From Planococcus rifietoensis (GTDB lineage Bacteria; Bacillota; Bacilli; Bacillales_A; Planococcaceae): a stretch of 64,000 nt of DNA. Under the pieces are notes generated by a model. That model was not told where the DNA came from. It was given only the letters and a program-made list of their open reading frames with translations, and ran no database searches. Shown piece by piece: positions 32,244 to 40,890 of this stretch (position 1 is its first letter; the number at the start of each line of letters is the position of its first letter). The stretch is taken from assembly GCF_001465795.2 (NCBI RefSeq), contig NZ_CP013659.2:2622501-2686500 (forward strand). The letters are read 5' to 3'. The translations under genes and the position numbers were made by a program.

Positions 32244-34352
32244 TCAAAACTTCATTTTCAATTTGCCTTCTTCCAATTCCAGGCTGGCATTGAACTTTTT
32301 GCCGTTCTTCGAAACGAATCCTTTAATGACAGGGGTTTTCCCTCTGGTGCATAAGTATTCGATATGTTTGGCGGTCAACCTTTTTTTCAAAAATACCGAT
32401 GGAAACGACTGCTTGCATCCATTGGCGTGTTCCGTACAGCCATATGAGCCCCTGCGCGAAACAATCGAGCCTTTTCGGCAGCGCGGGCATATCGCAATTT
32501 CCGTTCCTTGCAAGGCTGGCATTTGATCTGGCATGCCATTATTGCGCAACTGCTCCGGGACATCTTGCAGCAGCTTCTCGATGAATTTTCCAATAGTGGC
32601 AAGAAACACTTCCGACGAGCCTTCGCCTTTGCCGATTTTCTTCAAATAGCTTTCCCATTTTGCGGTCATCGATGGGCTCGACAGCAAATTGCCTTCAATC
32701 GCTTGGCATAGCATGCGCCCTTTTTCTGTGACTGATACGATATTTCTCTTAACCTCAATATAATTATGCCGCTTAATCGTTTCAATGATGCCGCTGCGCG
32801 TCGCTTCTGTCCCGAGCCCTTCGACTTCCTTGAGAATTTCGCTGTCGGCTACGTCTTCCGCGAACTTCCCGCAGGTTTTCATCATGGCGATCAGCTGCCC
32901 TTCCGTATAGGGCTTCGGCGCAGTGGTCGTGCCTTCAATAATGGCAACCGCTGCCGCCACTTGCTCGTGTGCCGCCAATTCAGGTAGCGGCGGATCCTGC
33001 TTCGTTTCTTTGGCTGTTGGAAATAAGGATTTCCAGCCTTTGTCGAGTTCTATCCGGCCCGTTGTATGGAACTCAAGCCCTTTGACATCAGTTACGACTT
33101 TCGTTTCGGCATATCGGTAATCCCGGTGGAACATGCCGAGCGTCGTACGCATCACTTCTTCGTATAAATGCCGTTCGTCCTGCGGCAACCCTTCGATTTT
33201 ACGGGCTGTCGGCAAGCTCTTCGTCGGGATGATGGCATAATGCTCCTGCACTTTTGTGTTATCGACGAAACGCTTTTTCGGTGTTTTTGAAGCAATCGGA
33301 AACGGTGCATCGATAAGCTTTTGGTAACTCTCCACTTGGGCTGACAAATAGCCGAACTCTGCCGATGTGATATGGCGCGAATCGGTCCGCGGATAGCTCA
33401 CCAGCTTCTTCTCATAGAGCTTCTGCATTGCTGACAGCACTTTTTGCGGGCTGTATTTCCATTTCCGGTTCGCGGCTGCCTGCAAGCTGGATAAGGAGTG
33501 CAGCGGCTGCGGCGGGATCTGCTTCTCCGCCGTCTTCAATTCTTTGATGTGGCCTTGCGCTTTACCGTCCGTCAACTCATGGGCAGCCAGGAGCTCTTCC
33601 GCTTTTTTACGCTCTTTCGCTTTCAGTTTCGCTTTTCCTTTATAGCTGCCTTTCGCGGCTTTGAATTTCCCTTCGATTTCGTAGAACGGCTCCGGCTTGA
33701 ACGCCTCGATTTCCTTTTGGCGCTGATAGATCAAAAATACCGTCGGCGTCTGGACGCGTCCGATCGCAAATACTTCGTGGATGCCGCGCTCTTGAAGCAG
33801 CAGTGAGTAAAGCCTTGAGCCGTTCATGCCGACCAGCCAGTCGCTGATTTGACGCGCCCGCGCTTCTTCGTACAGGCGCAGGTCTTCCTTGTTGTCGCGC
33901 AAATTGCGGAACCCTTCGCGCACTTCATCCACTTCGAGTGAATTGATCCACAGCCGTTTAATTTTTTTGCCGCGCACGCCGGTCTGCCGGTAGATGCTGT
34001 AAAAAATATTCGAGCCTTCGCGGTCTACGTCGCAGGCATTGATGACAGTATCGGTTTCTTTCATGAGTTTTTTGATGATATTGAATTGCTTCGATTTGCC
34101 GCGCGCTACTTGGAATTGGTATTCGACCGGCAGAATCGGCAAAGAAGCGAGCGACCATTTGCCCCATTTCGGGTCGTAGGCTTTCGGCTCTTTCAGTTCG
34201 ACGAGATGGCCGATGCCCCAGGTAATGAACGCACCTTCTGGGAAAATCGGATTCGGCGCCACTTCCATATAGCCTTCCCGCTTCACCGTCTTGAACGCAT
34301 CGCCATACGCTTTCGCCTGGCTCGGCTTTTCGGCTACAATTACTGGTTTCAT
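32244..34352 (-). CDS. topB: DNA topoisomerase III
   Basis: 702-residue type IA topoisomerase relaxing and decatenating DNA through a single-strand break. TOPRIM motifs: AEKPSQAKAYG at the N-terminus and ACDVDREGSN near residue 105. The active-site tyrosine is in KLVSYPRTDSRHI near residue 310; GRVQTPTVF lies near 188. The C-terminus has a four-Cys zinc ribbon-like CPRCRKGSIVSRRGSYGCTEHANGC and a topo C-repeat to the end. The ATG at 34352 has AAAGGAAG; an upstream ATG adds 11 residues. Chromosome segregation and recombination intermediates are the usual substrates. Confidence 0.94.
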   Translation of the reverse strand: MKPVIVAEKPSQAKAYGDAFKTVKREGYMEVAPNPIFPEGAFITWGIGHLVELKEPKAYDPKWGKWSLASLPILPVEYQFQVARGKSKQFNIIKKLMKETDTVINACDVDREGSNIFYSIYRQTGVRGKKIKRLWINSLEVDEVREGFRNLRDNKEDLRLYEEARARQISDWLVGMNGSRLYSLLLQERGIHEVFAIGRVQTPTVFLIYQRQKEIEAFKPEPFYEIEGKFKAAKGSYKGKAKLKAKERKKAEELLAAHELTDGKAQGHIKELKTAEKQIPPQPLHSLSSLQAAANRKWKYSPQKVLSAMQKLYEKKLVSYPRTDSRHITSAEFGYLSAQVESYQKLIDAPFPIASKTPKKRFVDNTKVQEHYAIIPTKSLPTARKIEGLPQDERHLYEEVMRTTLGMFHRDYRYAETKVVTDVKGLEFHTTGRIELDKGWKSLFPTAKETKQDPPLPELAAHEQVAAAVAIIEGTTTAPKPYTEGQLIAMMKTCGKFAEDVADSEILKEVEGLGTEATRSGIIETIKRHNYIEVKRNIVSVTEKGRMLCQAIEGNLLSSPSMTAKWESYLKKIGKGEGSSEVFLATIGKFIEKLLQDVPEQLRNNGMPDQMPALQGTEIAICPRCRKGSIVSRRGSYGCTEHANGCKQSFPSVFLKKRLTAKHIEYLCTRGKTPVIKGFVSKNGKKFNASLELEEGKLKMKF

Positions 34353-34480
34353 GCTGTTCTTCCTTTCCCATGCTCTTTGTTTCATTGTACTCTTTCCACT
34401 GAAAAATCCAAATGAAAGCTAATTGGCATTTCAGTAGTTAACTGCTTTGTTGGACGGGTTTTAAATGAAGATAGGGGGGG

Positions 34481-34936
34481 CTTGTGGCAATATTTCTGAA
34501 GTTGAGTCGAGCTTCGCCTTGGTATTCGCCGCCCTGCTTTGGGTTGGCCTCTTGCCATAAGCCAAGAAGAGCACTTGTCTTATGGCGTCGGCTCACCCTT
34601 GGTGCTTGGCGGCTTGAAGATTTCATTGTACGAAGATTGATTAGATAGATCTGCTTCTATATTCAGTTGCCGGCTAGTGGGGAAATCGCGTCCCTAGTCT
34701 AGCGTAGAAATAGAGAATGAGGGTTTTCCTGTGGACATGTTGCTGAAGTGGATTCGAGCTTCACCTTGGTATTCGCCGCCCTGCTTTGGGTTGGCCTCTT
34801 GCCATAAGCCAAGAAGAGCACTTGCCTTATGGCGTCGGCTCACCCTTGGCGCTTGGCGGCTTGAAGATTTCATTGTACGAAGATTGATTAGATAGATCTG
34901 CTTCTATATTCAGTTGCCGGCTAGTGGGGAAATCGC
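34481..34936. repeat. tandem duplication of a 247-bp unit with long palindromic core
   Basis: Two direct copies with exact 247-bp period. The core, 34508-34689 and 34755-34936, is 182 bp long in both, with three substitutions and no indel; about 65 bp before each core is a diverged continuation. Each core holds an imperfect hairpin of about 86 bp (34528-34613; 34775-34860): GCCGCC/GGCGGC outer arms, GGGT/ACCC, then GCCATAAG-C-CAAG paired with CTTG-n-CTTATGGC at the tip. Two of the three substitutions lie in or beside the stem, one at an unpaired position. No credible ORF: the short reading frames lack ribosome sites. It fills the 665-bp topB-tauE gap. Confidence 0.85.
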
Positions 34937-34980
34937 TTCCTGCAAAGCCTGAAACAAAATCGCATGTACTTAAGAACACA

Positions 34981-35013
34981 AAAAAAGCTTCCGGCAGCTG
35001 CCGAAAGCTTTTC
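34981..35013 (-). terminator. terminator after the tauE-like gene
   Basis: Palindromic AAAGCTT-CCGGCAG-CTGCCG-AAAGCTTT hairpin with a seven-T tail on the minus strand. Confidence 0.88.
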
Positions 35014-35017
35014 GTTC

Positions 35018-35794
35018 TTATAGAATATCGAGCCAAATTTTGATCGCTGTACCTAAAATCAACAGCGACAAGATCCACTGCAATAATTTGGTGTTCGCTT
35101 TTTGGCCCACTTTTGCACCCAATGGAGCTGCCAGGATACTGGCCACGATCATCACGGCAGCCGGACCATACAGGATCTGGTCGGTGACGATTTTACCGAC
35201 CGTTGAACCGATGGATGAGATAAATGTAATCGCCAACGAAGTCGCAATGGTCATGCGAGTTGGAATACGCAAGACGACCAGCATGATCGGCACCAGAATG
35301 AAGGCGCCTGCTGCACCAACGATTCCTGCCGCAATTCCGACGATGAACGCCAGGCTTGCAGCAATCCACTTATTGAATGTCACTTGATCTGCCGGAATGT
35401 CATCCAAGCCTTTTTTCGGGATGAACATCATGACGACTGCGATGGTTGCCAGGATGGCATAGACGATGTTGATAGCCGACTCAGACAAAAGAGTCGAGCC
35501 GTACCCGCCGATAAAGCTCCCGACTAAAATGGCGCCGCCCATATAGGCGATGAGGGACTTATTCAAATAGCCACTGCCCCGGTATGCCCATACCCCCGCG
35601 ATTGTCGCGAAGAATACTTGAATGGCACTGATGCCTGATACTTCATGTGCTGAAAATGCCGTGTATCCCAGCATGACCGGGATATATAACAGCATCGGAT
35701 ACTTGATGATGGAACCGCCGATTCCGACCATCCCCGAAATAAAGGAACCGACAAAACCGATCAAGAAAATAACAATCATAAAATCAATACTCAT
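35018..35794 (-). CDS. TauE/SafE family sulfite or sulfur-compound exporter
   Basis: 258-residue membrane protein with eight predicted helices. The family repeat [24 protein letters not shown] at the N-terminus recurs as [24 protein letters not shown] near residue 150. In sulfane-sulfur operons of Firmicutes such TauE proteins export sulfite or thiosulfate made by persulfide oxidation; that is the inferred role. It is the distal gene of the minus-strand sulfur operon, 59 bp after tusA. Confidence 0.9.
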   Translation of the reverse strand: MSIDFMIVIFLIGFVGSFISGMVGIGGSIIKYPMLLYIPVMLGYTAFSAHEVSGISAIQVFFATIAGVWAYRGSGYLNKSLIAYMGGAILVGSFIGGYGSTLLSESAINIVYAILATIAVVMMFIPKKGLDDIPADQVTFNKWIAASLAFIVGIAAGIVGAAGAFILVPIMLVVLRIPTRMTIATSLAITFISSIGSTVGKIVTDQILYGPAAVMIVASILAAPLGAKVGQKANTKLLQWILSLLILGTAIKIWLDIL

Positions 35795-35853
35795 GGAAAC
35801 TCACCTTCCCAAAAAGCATTTCTGCTCTTCTTTGCAATCTAGATGGCTGATGC

Positions 35854-36081
35854 TCAGCCCTTTTTGATCCAGAACTTCAGCACGTCGCCATCGACTTGCT
35901 CTTCCAAGAGCTCGTGGCCGCCTGATTTCGCCCAAGCAGTCAAATCTGCTGAAGCGCCTTTATCTGTTGCTTGGATTTCCAAGACTTGCCCGGAATCCAT
36001 GTCTTTCATTTCTTTTCTTGTTTTTACGATCGGCATTGGGCAAGCCAAGCCTTTTGCGTCTAGTACTTTATCTGCGTTCAT
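35854..36081 (-). CDS. TusA family sulfurtransferase
   Basis: 75-residue TusA-type sulfur carrier. The persulfide-bearing Cys is in LDAKGLACPMPIVKTRKEM near residue 14 (CPMP motif). The first half is nearly identical to the TusA domain of the TusA-rhodanese fusion at 37359-37916, indicating duplication. ATG at 36081 is preceded by AAAGGAGAG; a TTG one codon upstream is less likely. Passes sulfane sulfur between rhodanese, DsrE and MBL partners. Confidence 0.93.
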   Translation of the reverse strand: MNADKVLDAKGLACPMPIVKTRKEMKDMDSGQVLEIQATDKGASADLTAWAKSGGHELLEEQVDGDVLKFWIKKG

Positions 36082-36133
36082 CAAAATCTCTCCTTTAGAA
36101 TGTTTAATTATAGTTACTTGCTATTAATTCAAC

Positions 36134-37255
36134 TTAACGTACGGCGCAGCGGTTCGGGCCGATTTCCATTTCACGTTGCATTTCGTCTTCTGGCGTAATC
36201 TTGCCCATATTGGTCTTGCGGATATCCTGGTAAGCATTCGGCTGTGGTGGCAGATTCTTTGTCACCATATCGCGGAACTCCTGCTCATCTTCGATATTCA
36301 ATCCGTGATTTTCTTTGAACAAGTCGCCCAATTTTTTCGCCACGCTGCCGTCTTCGTTCAATTCATCCATGATCATGAAGTGAGCCGGCAAAACGACCAA
36401 TTCGTTTGCAAGCGCTTGGTAGCGGCTGTATAGAGATTCGCGCAAATCGCCAACCCAGTCTTCCGCTAGCCCTGCAAGGTCCGGGCGTCCGATAGAATCG
36501 ATGAACAGGATATCACCTGTCATCAAGTACTGATCATCAACGATGAATGAAGTCGAACCGATTGTGTGTCCTGGCGAGTAGAGCGCTTCAACTTTCGAGT
36601 TGCCGAATGCCGCGTCAAAGCCGCCTTCAAGCGGTGTATAATCGAACACCACTTCTTCAGCGTCAGCTGGCGGCAAGTAATACGTTGCGCCTGTCGCTTG
36701 TGCAATTTGGCGGCCGCCTGAGATATGGTCCGCGTGAAGGTGGGAATCGAATACGTGCTTGATCGCTGCGCCTTTTTCCTGCGCGAAGTTCAAGAAGACA
36801 TCCGTCATGCGAGTCGCGTCAATGACTGCCGCTTCCCCGCCTGAAATAGCCATGTAAGACAAGCAGCCTTTGCCGATGCGGACAAATTGGTAAAGTTCTC
36901 CGCCATCTTTCAAATCGCCGACTTTCACCGGCTCCAAGTGCTCGCTCCATGCTTTCATGCCGCCTGATAGATAAGCCGTTTCCACGCCTTCATCCGCAAG
37001 CATATCTGCCACCATGATGGAAGATCCTTCTTTGGCGCAGACGACCAAAATATCGCGGTCTTTCGGCAATTGATCGATGACTTCTTCAACGCCGTCCAAT
37101 AAATCAAAATATGGAATGTTCAAGTACTGGATGTTGCCTCCTTCGATTTTCCAATCAGCGAATGCGTCGCCGTTGCGGACATCAAGGATGAACAATGGTT
37201 CGTTATCAATTACTTTGCGGGCTACTTGCGCCGCTGTCATTGCTTTTACTGACAT
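36134..37255 (-). CDS. rhodanese-MBL fusion, putative persulfide dioxygenase/sulfurtransferase (copy 1)
   Basis: 373 residues. N-terminal rhodanese domain (1-105) with candidate catalytic Cys73 in VVCAKEGSS, then a metallo-beta-lactamase domain (about 120-330) with HxHxDH at [11 protein letters not shown] (172-177), His in [11 protein letters not shown], Asp in [16 protein letters not shown] and His in LPAHFM, the iron-binding set of persulfide dioxygenases. The domain order is the reverse of Staphylococcus CstB. The C-terminus ends in GPNRCAVR, shared with its paralogue. The ATG at 37255 follows GGGAGG, overlapped by a CstR-like operator. Confidence 0.92.
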   Translation of the reverse strand: MSVKAMTAAQVARKVIDNEPLFILDVRNGDAFADWKIEGGNIQYLNIPYFDLLDGVEEVIDQLPKDRDILVVCAKEGSSIMVADMLADEGVETAYLSGGMKAWSEHLEPVKVGDLKDGGELYQFVRIGKGCLSYMAISGGEAAVIDATRMTDVFLNFAQEKGAAIKHVFDSHLHADHISGGRQIAQATGATYYLPPADAEEVVFDYTPLEGGFDAAFGNSKVEALYSPGHTIGSTSFIVDDQYLMTGDILFIDSIGRPDLAGLAEDWVGDLRESLYSRYQALANELVVLPAHFMIMDELNEDGSVAKKLGDLFKENHGLNIEDEQEFRDMVTKNLPPQPNAYQDIRKTNMGKITPEDEMQREMEIGPNRCAVR

Positions 37256-37263
37256 ACACAAAT

Positions 37264-37278
37264 TACCTCCCGGGGTAT
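37264..37278. promoter_or_regulatory. degenerate CstR-type operator before rhodanese-MBL copy 1
   Basis: TTACCTCCCGGGGTA: TACC and GGTA half sites around a G/C-rich centre, overlapping the gene's Shine-Dalgarno. It is weaker than the three operators near cstR. A TAGACA, 16 bp, TAAAAT pair lies upstream on the minus strand. Confidence 0.45.
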
Positions 37279-37358
37279 ATTTTATATCAAAAAAAATTAC
37301 TGTCTATATTTCTCAAGCTTGGATAGCACATTCCGGCTTGGCGCCAGGACTGGCCCGA

Positions 37359-37916
37359 TTACTCGGTTTTGCCAGTCCAATCACGCATGCCAGGCACTAC
37401 GTTATACAAAGTCTTGAACCCTTTTTTCGCCATCATGTCGCCAGCAACTCCGCTTCTGCGGCCTGAATAGCAGATGATGTAAATTTCTTGGTTTTGATCC
37501 AATTCGTTCATGCGATTTTCCACTTCACCGAGCGGAATATGCTTGACGCCAGGGATATGCGCTTCATCGTATTCTTCTTGCTCGCGAACATCCAAAATGT
37601 TCAACGAATCACCGTTTTCAACGCGTGCTTGAAAATCAGCGAGCGATACTTCAGGGATTTCAATCGTCTCTTCTACTTCATTTGCGCCGTCTTTGCGCAA
37701 GTAATGAAGCAACACGTCCCCTTCTGTTTCCGTACCGATGTATTCATGGCCCGAGCTTTTCGCCCATGCCTGCAAATCGGCTGTGGACCCTTTATCAGTT
37801 GCTTGGACTTCCAATACTTCACCAGAACCCATGTCTTTCATTACCTTTTTCGTCTTGACGATCGGCATTGGGCATGCGAGCCCTTTAGCGTCCAATACTT
37901 TATCTGTTTGAACCAT
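37359..37916 (-). CDS. TusA-rhodanese fusion sulfurtransferase
   Basis: 185 residues: TusA domain (1-75) with Cys in LDAKGLACPMPIVKTKKVM and a rhodanese domain (about 88-185) with active-site loop ICYSGRRSGV (Cys near residue 149). Fusing carrier and sulfurtransferase should channel persulfide sulfur. AAGGAGG precedes the ATG. Sits between a rhodanese gene and rhodanese-MBL copy 1 in the CstR-controlled operon. Confidence 0.93.
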   Translation of the reverse strand: MVQTDKVLDAKGLACPMPIVKTKKVMKDMGSGEVLEVQATDKGSTADLQAWAKSSGHEYIGTETEGDVLLHYLRKDGANEVEETIEIPEVSLADFQARVENGDSLNILDVREQEEYDEAHIPGVKHIPLGEVENRMNELDQNQEIYIICYSGRRSGVAGDMMAKKGFKTLYNVVPGMRDWTGKTE

Positions 37917-37961
37917 TAATCATTCTCCTCCTTTTTATGAATCCGAGCCTGTTGCTGAAGA

Positions 37962-38258
37962 TTACTCGGTGTCGCCTTCCCAGTTCATCATGCCGCCGTC
38001 CATATTGATAACGTTATAGCCGCGGTCTTCCAATAACCGGCTGGCCATGCCACTGCGGTTGCCAGAACGGCAAATCATGATATGTTCTTTCGATTTATCG
38101 ATATCCGGCAAGCGGAACTCCAACAGGCCAAGTGGAATATTGACGGCTCCTGGAATTTTTCCTGCAGCGACTTCTTCTGTTTCGCGCACATCGATCAGCG
38201 ACGCCTCAGGGTTGTTTTTGATGTATTCCTGAACTTCTTGTGTAGTCATGCTTTTCAT
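37962..38258 (-). CDS. single-domain rhodanese
   Basis: 98-residue rhodanese with active-site loop MICRSGNRSGMA (Cys near residue 63) and conserved LIDVRETEEVAAGKIPGAVNIPLG. Cytoplasmic. Transfers sulfane sulfur to acceptors. GAGGAGG before the ATG; 18 bp separate it from the membrane rhodanese upstream. Confidence 0.93.
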   Translation of the reverse strand: MKSMTTQEVQEYIKNNPEASLIDVRETEEVAAGKIPGAVNIPLGLLEFRLPDIDKSKEHIMICRSGNRSGMASRLLEDRGYNVINMDGGMMNWEGDTE

Positions 38259-38276
38259 GTTAAATTCCTCCTCAAA

Positions 38277-38642
38277 TTATCCGCGGTAACTGCTCATTCC
38301 GCCTCTGATATTCACTATATTGGTAAATCCGTTTTTCTTCAATAATTGGCTCGCTCTGCTGCTGCGCATGCCGCTTTGGCAGATGACCAGTGTTTCTTTG
38401 TCCTTCGACAATTCATTTACACGCTTCGGCAAATCATTCAATGGAATGTTCTTGAAGCCTTTAATATGGTTCGCTTTGAACTCTGCAGGCGTCCGGACAT
38501 CGATATACTGCTTATCTTTCTTGCCGAGTGCAGGTTTCAGTTCGTCAGTGGACATTGTCTTGATTCCTTTAGTTGGTGCAGTAAAGCGGGAGATCGCGAA
38601 ATAGGCAATAACCCCGACTGCAATCCAGAGCAACCATTCCAT
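38277..38642 (-). CDS. membrane-anchored rhodanese
   Basis: 121 residues: one N-terminal transmembrane helix (about 3-19, WLLWIAVGVIAYFAI) then a rhodanese domain with VICQSGMRSSRA loop (Cys near residue 88) and YIDVRTPAEFKANHI. The domain likely faces the cytoplasm, because the helix is followed by basic SRFTAPTKGIK; topology is inferred. Part of the sulfur operon. Confidence 0.9.
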   Translation of the reverse strand: MEWLLWIAVGVIAYFAISRFTAPTKGIKTMSTDELKPALGKKDKQYIDVRTPAEFKANHIKGFKNIPLNDLPKRVNELSKDKETLVICQSGMRSSRASQLLKKNGFTNIVNIRGGMSSYRG

Positions 38643-38671
38643 CTATACTTCATCCTTTCCACTTTTGGGAG

Positions 38672-39151
38672 TTAGATAAACAAGTTGACGTTGCCGTCTT
38701 CTGCGTCGCCAAGGTAAGCAGCAACTCCTGCATAGACGATATCGTCAAGCAACTCTTCCTTCTGTAAACCTAAAAGATCCATTGTCATCGTGCAGGCAAC
38801 CAATTTAATGTCTTGCTCCTGAGCCATCTCGATCAGATCCGGCAAAGGCATTGCGTTATGCTTTTTCATCACTTGCTTGATCAGTTTCGGGCCCATGCCC
38901 CCGAATTGCATATTGGAAAGGCCAAGTTTATCAGCGCCGCGCGGCATCATTTTTGAGAACATCGTTTCGAGACGGCCTTTTTTGATTGCTGGCGGATTTT
39001 CTTTGCGGAGTGCATTCAATCCCCAGAATGTATGGAAAATGGTAACTTCGTGATCGTAAGCTGCTGCCCCGTTTGCGATAATGTAAGCGGCCATTGCTTT
39101 GTCATAATCTCCGCTGAAAAGTACGATTGTTGTCTTCTTCTGTTCTGCCAT
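38672..39151 (-). CDS. DsrE/DsrF/DrsH-like sulfur carrier protein
   Basis: 159-residue DsrE-like protein of the DrsE2/YrkE-type group. Conserved Cys in KLVACTMTMDLLGL near residue 122 is the likely persulfide carrier, and HTFWGLNALRKENPP and FGGMGPKLIKQVM are family segments. It is the first gene of the operon running down to tauE, directly behind a CstR-regulated promoter. Role in sulfane-sulfur relay is inferred from context. Confidence 0.9.
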   Translation of the reverse strand: MAEQKKTTIVLFSGDYDKAMAAYIIANGAAAYDHEVTIFHTFWGLNALRKENPPAIKKGRLETMFSKMMPRGADKLGLSNMQFGGMGPKLIKQVMKKHNAMPLPDLIEMAQEQDIKLVACTMTMDLLGLQKEELLDDIVYAGVAAYLGDAEDGNVNLFI

Positions 39152-39172
39152 TCTGTAAATTCCTCCAATAAT

Positions 39173-39186
39173 TACCCCTATGGGTA
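39173..39186. promoter_or_regulatory. CstR-type operator in the DsrE gene leader
   Basis: TACCCCTATGGGTA, inverted TACCC/GGGTA arms, 22 bp upstream of the DsrE-like start codon. Confidence 0.7.
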
Positions 39187-39238
39187 TATTTTATTCCAAA
39201 AAAAAGAACGTTTTATAGTGGCGCCGCACTTCTTTTCA

Positions 39239-39281
39239 ATACCCTATAGGGTATATTAAAGCATATATTCTACTATGTCAA
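39239..39281 (-). promoter_or_regulatory. promoter of the sulfur operon with overlapping CstR-type operator
   Basis: On the minus strand TTGACA (39281-39276), 17-bp spacer, TAATAT (39258-39253). The perfect 16-bp palindrome ATACCCTATAGGGTAT (39254-39239) begins in the -10 and covers the start site, so bound CstR should block initiation until persulfide oxidises it. Confidence 0.82.
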
Positions 39282-39311
39282 CAGGAAACTTCTTTTTTAT
39301 TTTATCCCGTT

Positions 39312-39572
39312 TTAACGGCTTTTTACGAGAAGCTCGACCGCTTCTTTTACGACGTCTTCCGTACTTTCGCCTTTTTCCAAGCTATCGCGTACACAAGACT
39401 GCAAGTTTTCACTGACAATGACTCCGATCGTCCGGTCCACTGCGCTTCTTACTGCTGACAGCTGGGTCACTACATCACGGCATTCACCGTCTGCTTCGAC
39501 CATTTTGATGACTCCGCGCAATTGGCCTTCAATCCGCTTGAGGCGGTTTTCAATCTTTTTATCGTATTCCAT
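39312..39572 (-). CDS. cstR: persulfide-sensing repressor CstR (CsoR family)
   Basis: 86-residue all-helical CsoR/RcnR family repressor. The two sensor cysteines are Cys31 (GECRDVVTQL) and Cys60 (NLQSCVRD), the same positions as in Staphylococcus aureus CstR; the copper-binding His of CsoR four residues before the second Cys is Asn here, so it senses persulfides rather than Cu(I). Matching operators lie in its own promoter, in the DsrE operon promoter and before rhodanese-MBL copy 1, giving autoregulation and operon control. Confidence 0.94.
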   Translation of the reverse strand: MEYDKKIENRLKRIEGQLRGVIKMVEADGECRDVVTQLSAVRSAVDRTIGVIVSENLQSCVRDSLEKGESTEDVVKEAVELLVKSR

Positions 39573-39617
39573 CAGACAAGCCTCCTGTTCAAAATATAAA
39601 GTGAAGTTGTTATGCCT

Positions 39618-39646
39618 ATAATATACCCCTTAGGGTATAATGTCAA
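39618..39646 (-). promoter_or_regulatory. cstR promoter with operator inside the spacer
   Basis: TTGACA (39646-39641), 17-bp spacer, TATTAT (39623-39618). The near-palindrome ATACCCCTTAGGGTAT (39623-39638) occupies almost exactly the spacer. Confidence 0.82.
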
Positions 39647-39699
39647 ACGAAAAAATCGTAAGTTCTTTTCACTTTGTCTGATGTTATTTTAACATGTAA

Positions 39700-39726
39700 A
39701 GTCCCCGCCAATACAGCAGGGACCCT
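39700..39726 (-). terminator. weak terminator-like hairpin after rhodanese-MBL copy 2
   Basis: Minus-strand GTCCC-n-GC pairs with GC-n-GGGAC, followed by TTTACAT. The T tail is poor, so partial read-through toward cstR is possible. Confidence 0.45.
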
Positions 39727-39743
39727 TGTATAGCCGGCACTGC

Positions 39744-40862
39744 TTAGACCGCGCAGTTGTTCGGGCCGGTTTCCATTTCTTTTTGTTCGTCTTCGGATGG
39801 GATGATTTTCCCCATATTCGTTTTGCGGATATCTTCATAAGCGTTCGGTTGCTCTTTCAAGTTTTCCGTCACACGTTTGATGAAACGTTCTTCATCATCG
39901 ATATTGAGCCCTTCATTTTGATTGTACAGCTCGCTGAGTTTTTTGTGGACGCTGCCGTCTTCGTTCATTTCTTTGACGTCTGCATAATGTGCAGGCAAGA
40001 CAATTAAGTCTTTCGACAGGTCATCGTAGCGTTCATAAAGCGTTTCATGCAGGTCTTCTGCCCAATCCGTCGCTTTCCCTGCAAGGTCCGGACGGCCGAT
40101 CGATTCAATGAACAGGATATCGCCTGTCAGCAAATATTCATCGTCGACGATAAATGAGGTACTGCCGATCGTGTGGCCAGGCGAATAGAATGCCTTGACC
40201 TTGGCTTTCCCTACTTCCACGATTGTTCCATCTTCAACTGGTTCATAACCGAATACCACTTCATCTGCGTCTTCCGGCGGCAAGTGATACTGTGCGCCGA
40301 ACTGTTCGGCCAATCTTCGGCCGCCTGAAATGTGGTCGGCATGGAGATGGGTATCCAACACATGAGTGATTTTCGCCGAATGCTCTTTTGCGAAGTTTTC
40401 ATACGGTTCGGTCATTCGTGCCGCATCGACCACTGCCGCTTCGCCATCCGATTCAATCAAATAAGACAGGCAGCCCTTGCCGACCCGGACAAATTGATAG
40501 ATCGCGCCGCCAGTCTTCAAGTCCCCAATTTTCACCGGTTCCAATTGTTCACTCCAGGAAGCCATCCCGCCTTCAATGGAAATGATGTTTTCAAATCCTT
40601 GGTCCTGCAGGTACTCCGCCGCTTTCTTCGATGTATTGCCTTTTGCACACATTGTATAGAGCGGCTTTTCCTTCGGCAGCTTGTTGATTTCTTCGCTGCT
40701 TTCTTCTATTTTATTGAACGGAATATTATGCAATTCCACTTGGCTGCCTTCTACATGCCAATTTTCCACATCTTCTTTGCTGCGGACATCGAGAATGGCA
40801 ACAGGTTCATTGTTCATTACTTTTTCTGCAATTTCTTCAGCAGATGCAAACTTAACTGTCAT
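39744..40862 (-). CDS. rhodanese-MBL fusion, putative persulfide dioxygenase/sulfurtransferase (copy 2)
   Basis: 372-residue paralogue of the protein at 36134-37255 with the same order: rhodanese domain with Cys72 in YTMCAKGNTSKK, then MBL with [38 protein letters not shown] and LPAHYADV. The C-terminal KTNMGKI...GPNNCAV tail is shared, including the near-terminal Cys. Lies 28 bp downstream of the DUF302 gene and is probably co-transcribed with it. Two paralogues may differ in substrate (GSH- or bacillithiol/CoA-persulfide); that is a guess. Confidence 0.92.
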   Translation of the reverse strand: MTVKFASAEEIAEKVMNNEPVAILDVRSKEDVENWHVEGSQVELHNIPFNKIEESSEEINKLPKEKPLYTMCAKGNTSKKAAEYLQDQGFENIISIEGGMASWSEQLEPVKIGDLKTGGAIYQFVRVGKGCLSYLIESDGEAAVVDAARMTEPYENFAKEHSAKITHVLDTHLHADHISGGRRLAEQFGAQYHLPPEDADEVVFGYEPVEDGTIVEVGKAKVKAFYSPGHTIGSTSFIVDDEYLLTGDILFIESIGRPDLAGKATDWAEDLHETLYERYDDLSKDLIVLPAHYADVKEMNEDGSVHKKLSELYNQNEGLNIDDEERFIKRVTENLKEQPNAYEDIRKTNMGKIIPSEDEQKEMETGPNNCAV

Positions 40863-40890
40863 GTGAAAATCCCTCCATATAGTTTTACAT

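Noticed and set aside
34438..35078. Short minus-strand reading frames in the tandem repeat (34438-34626 and 34827-35078)
   Set aside because: No ribosome sites, no recognisable domains, and the second overlaps the tauE terminator and gene.
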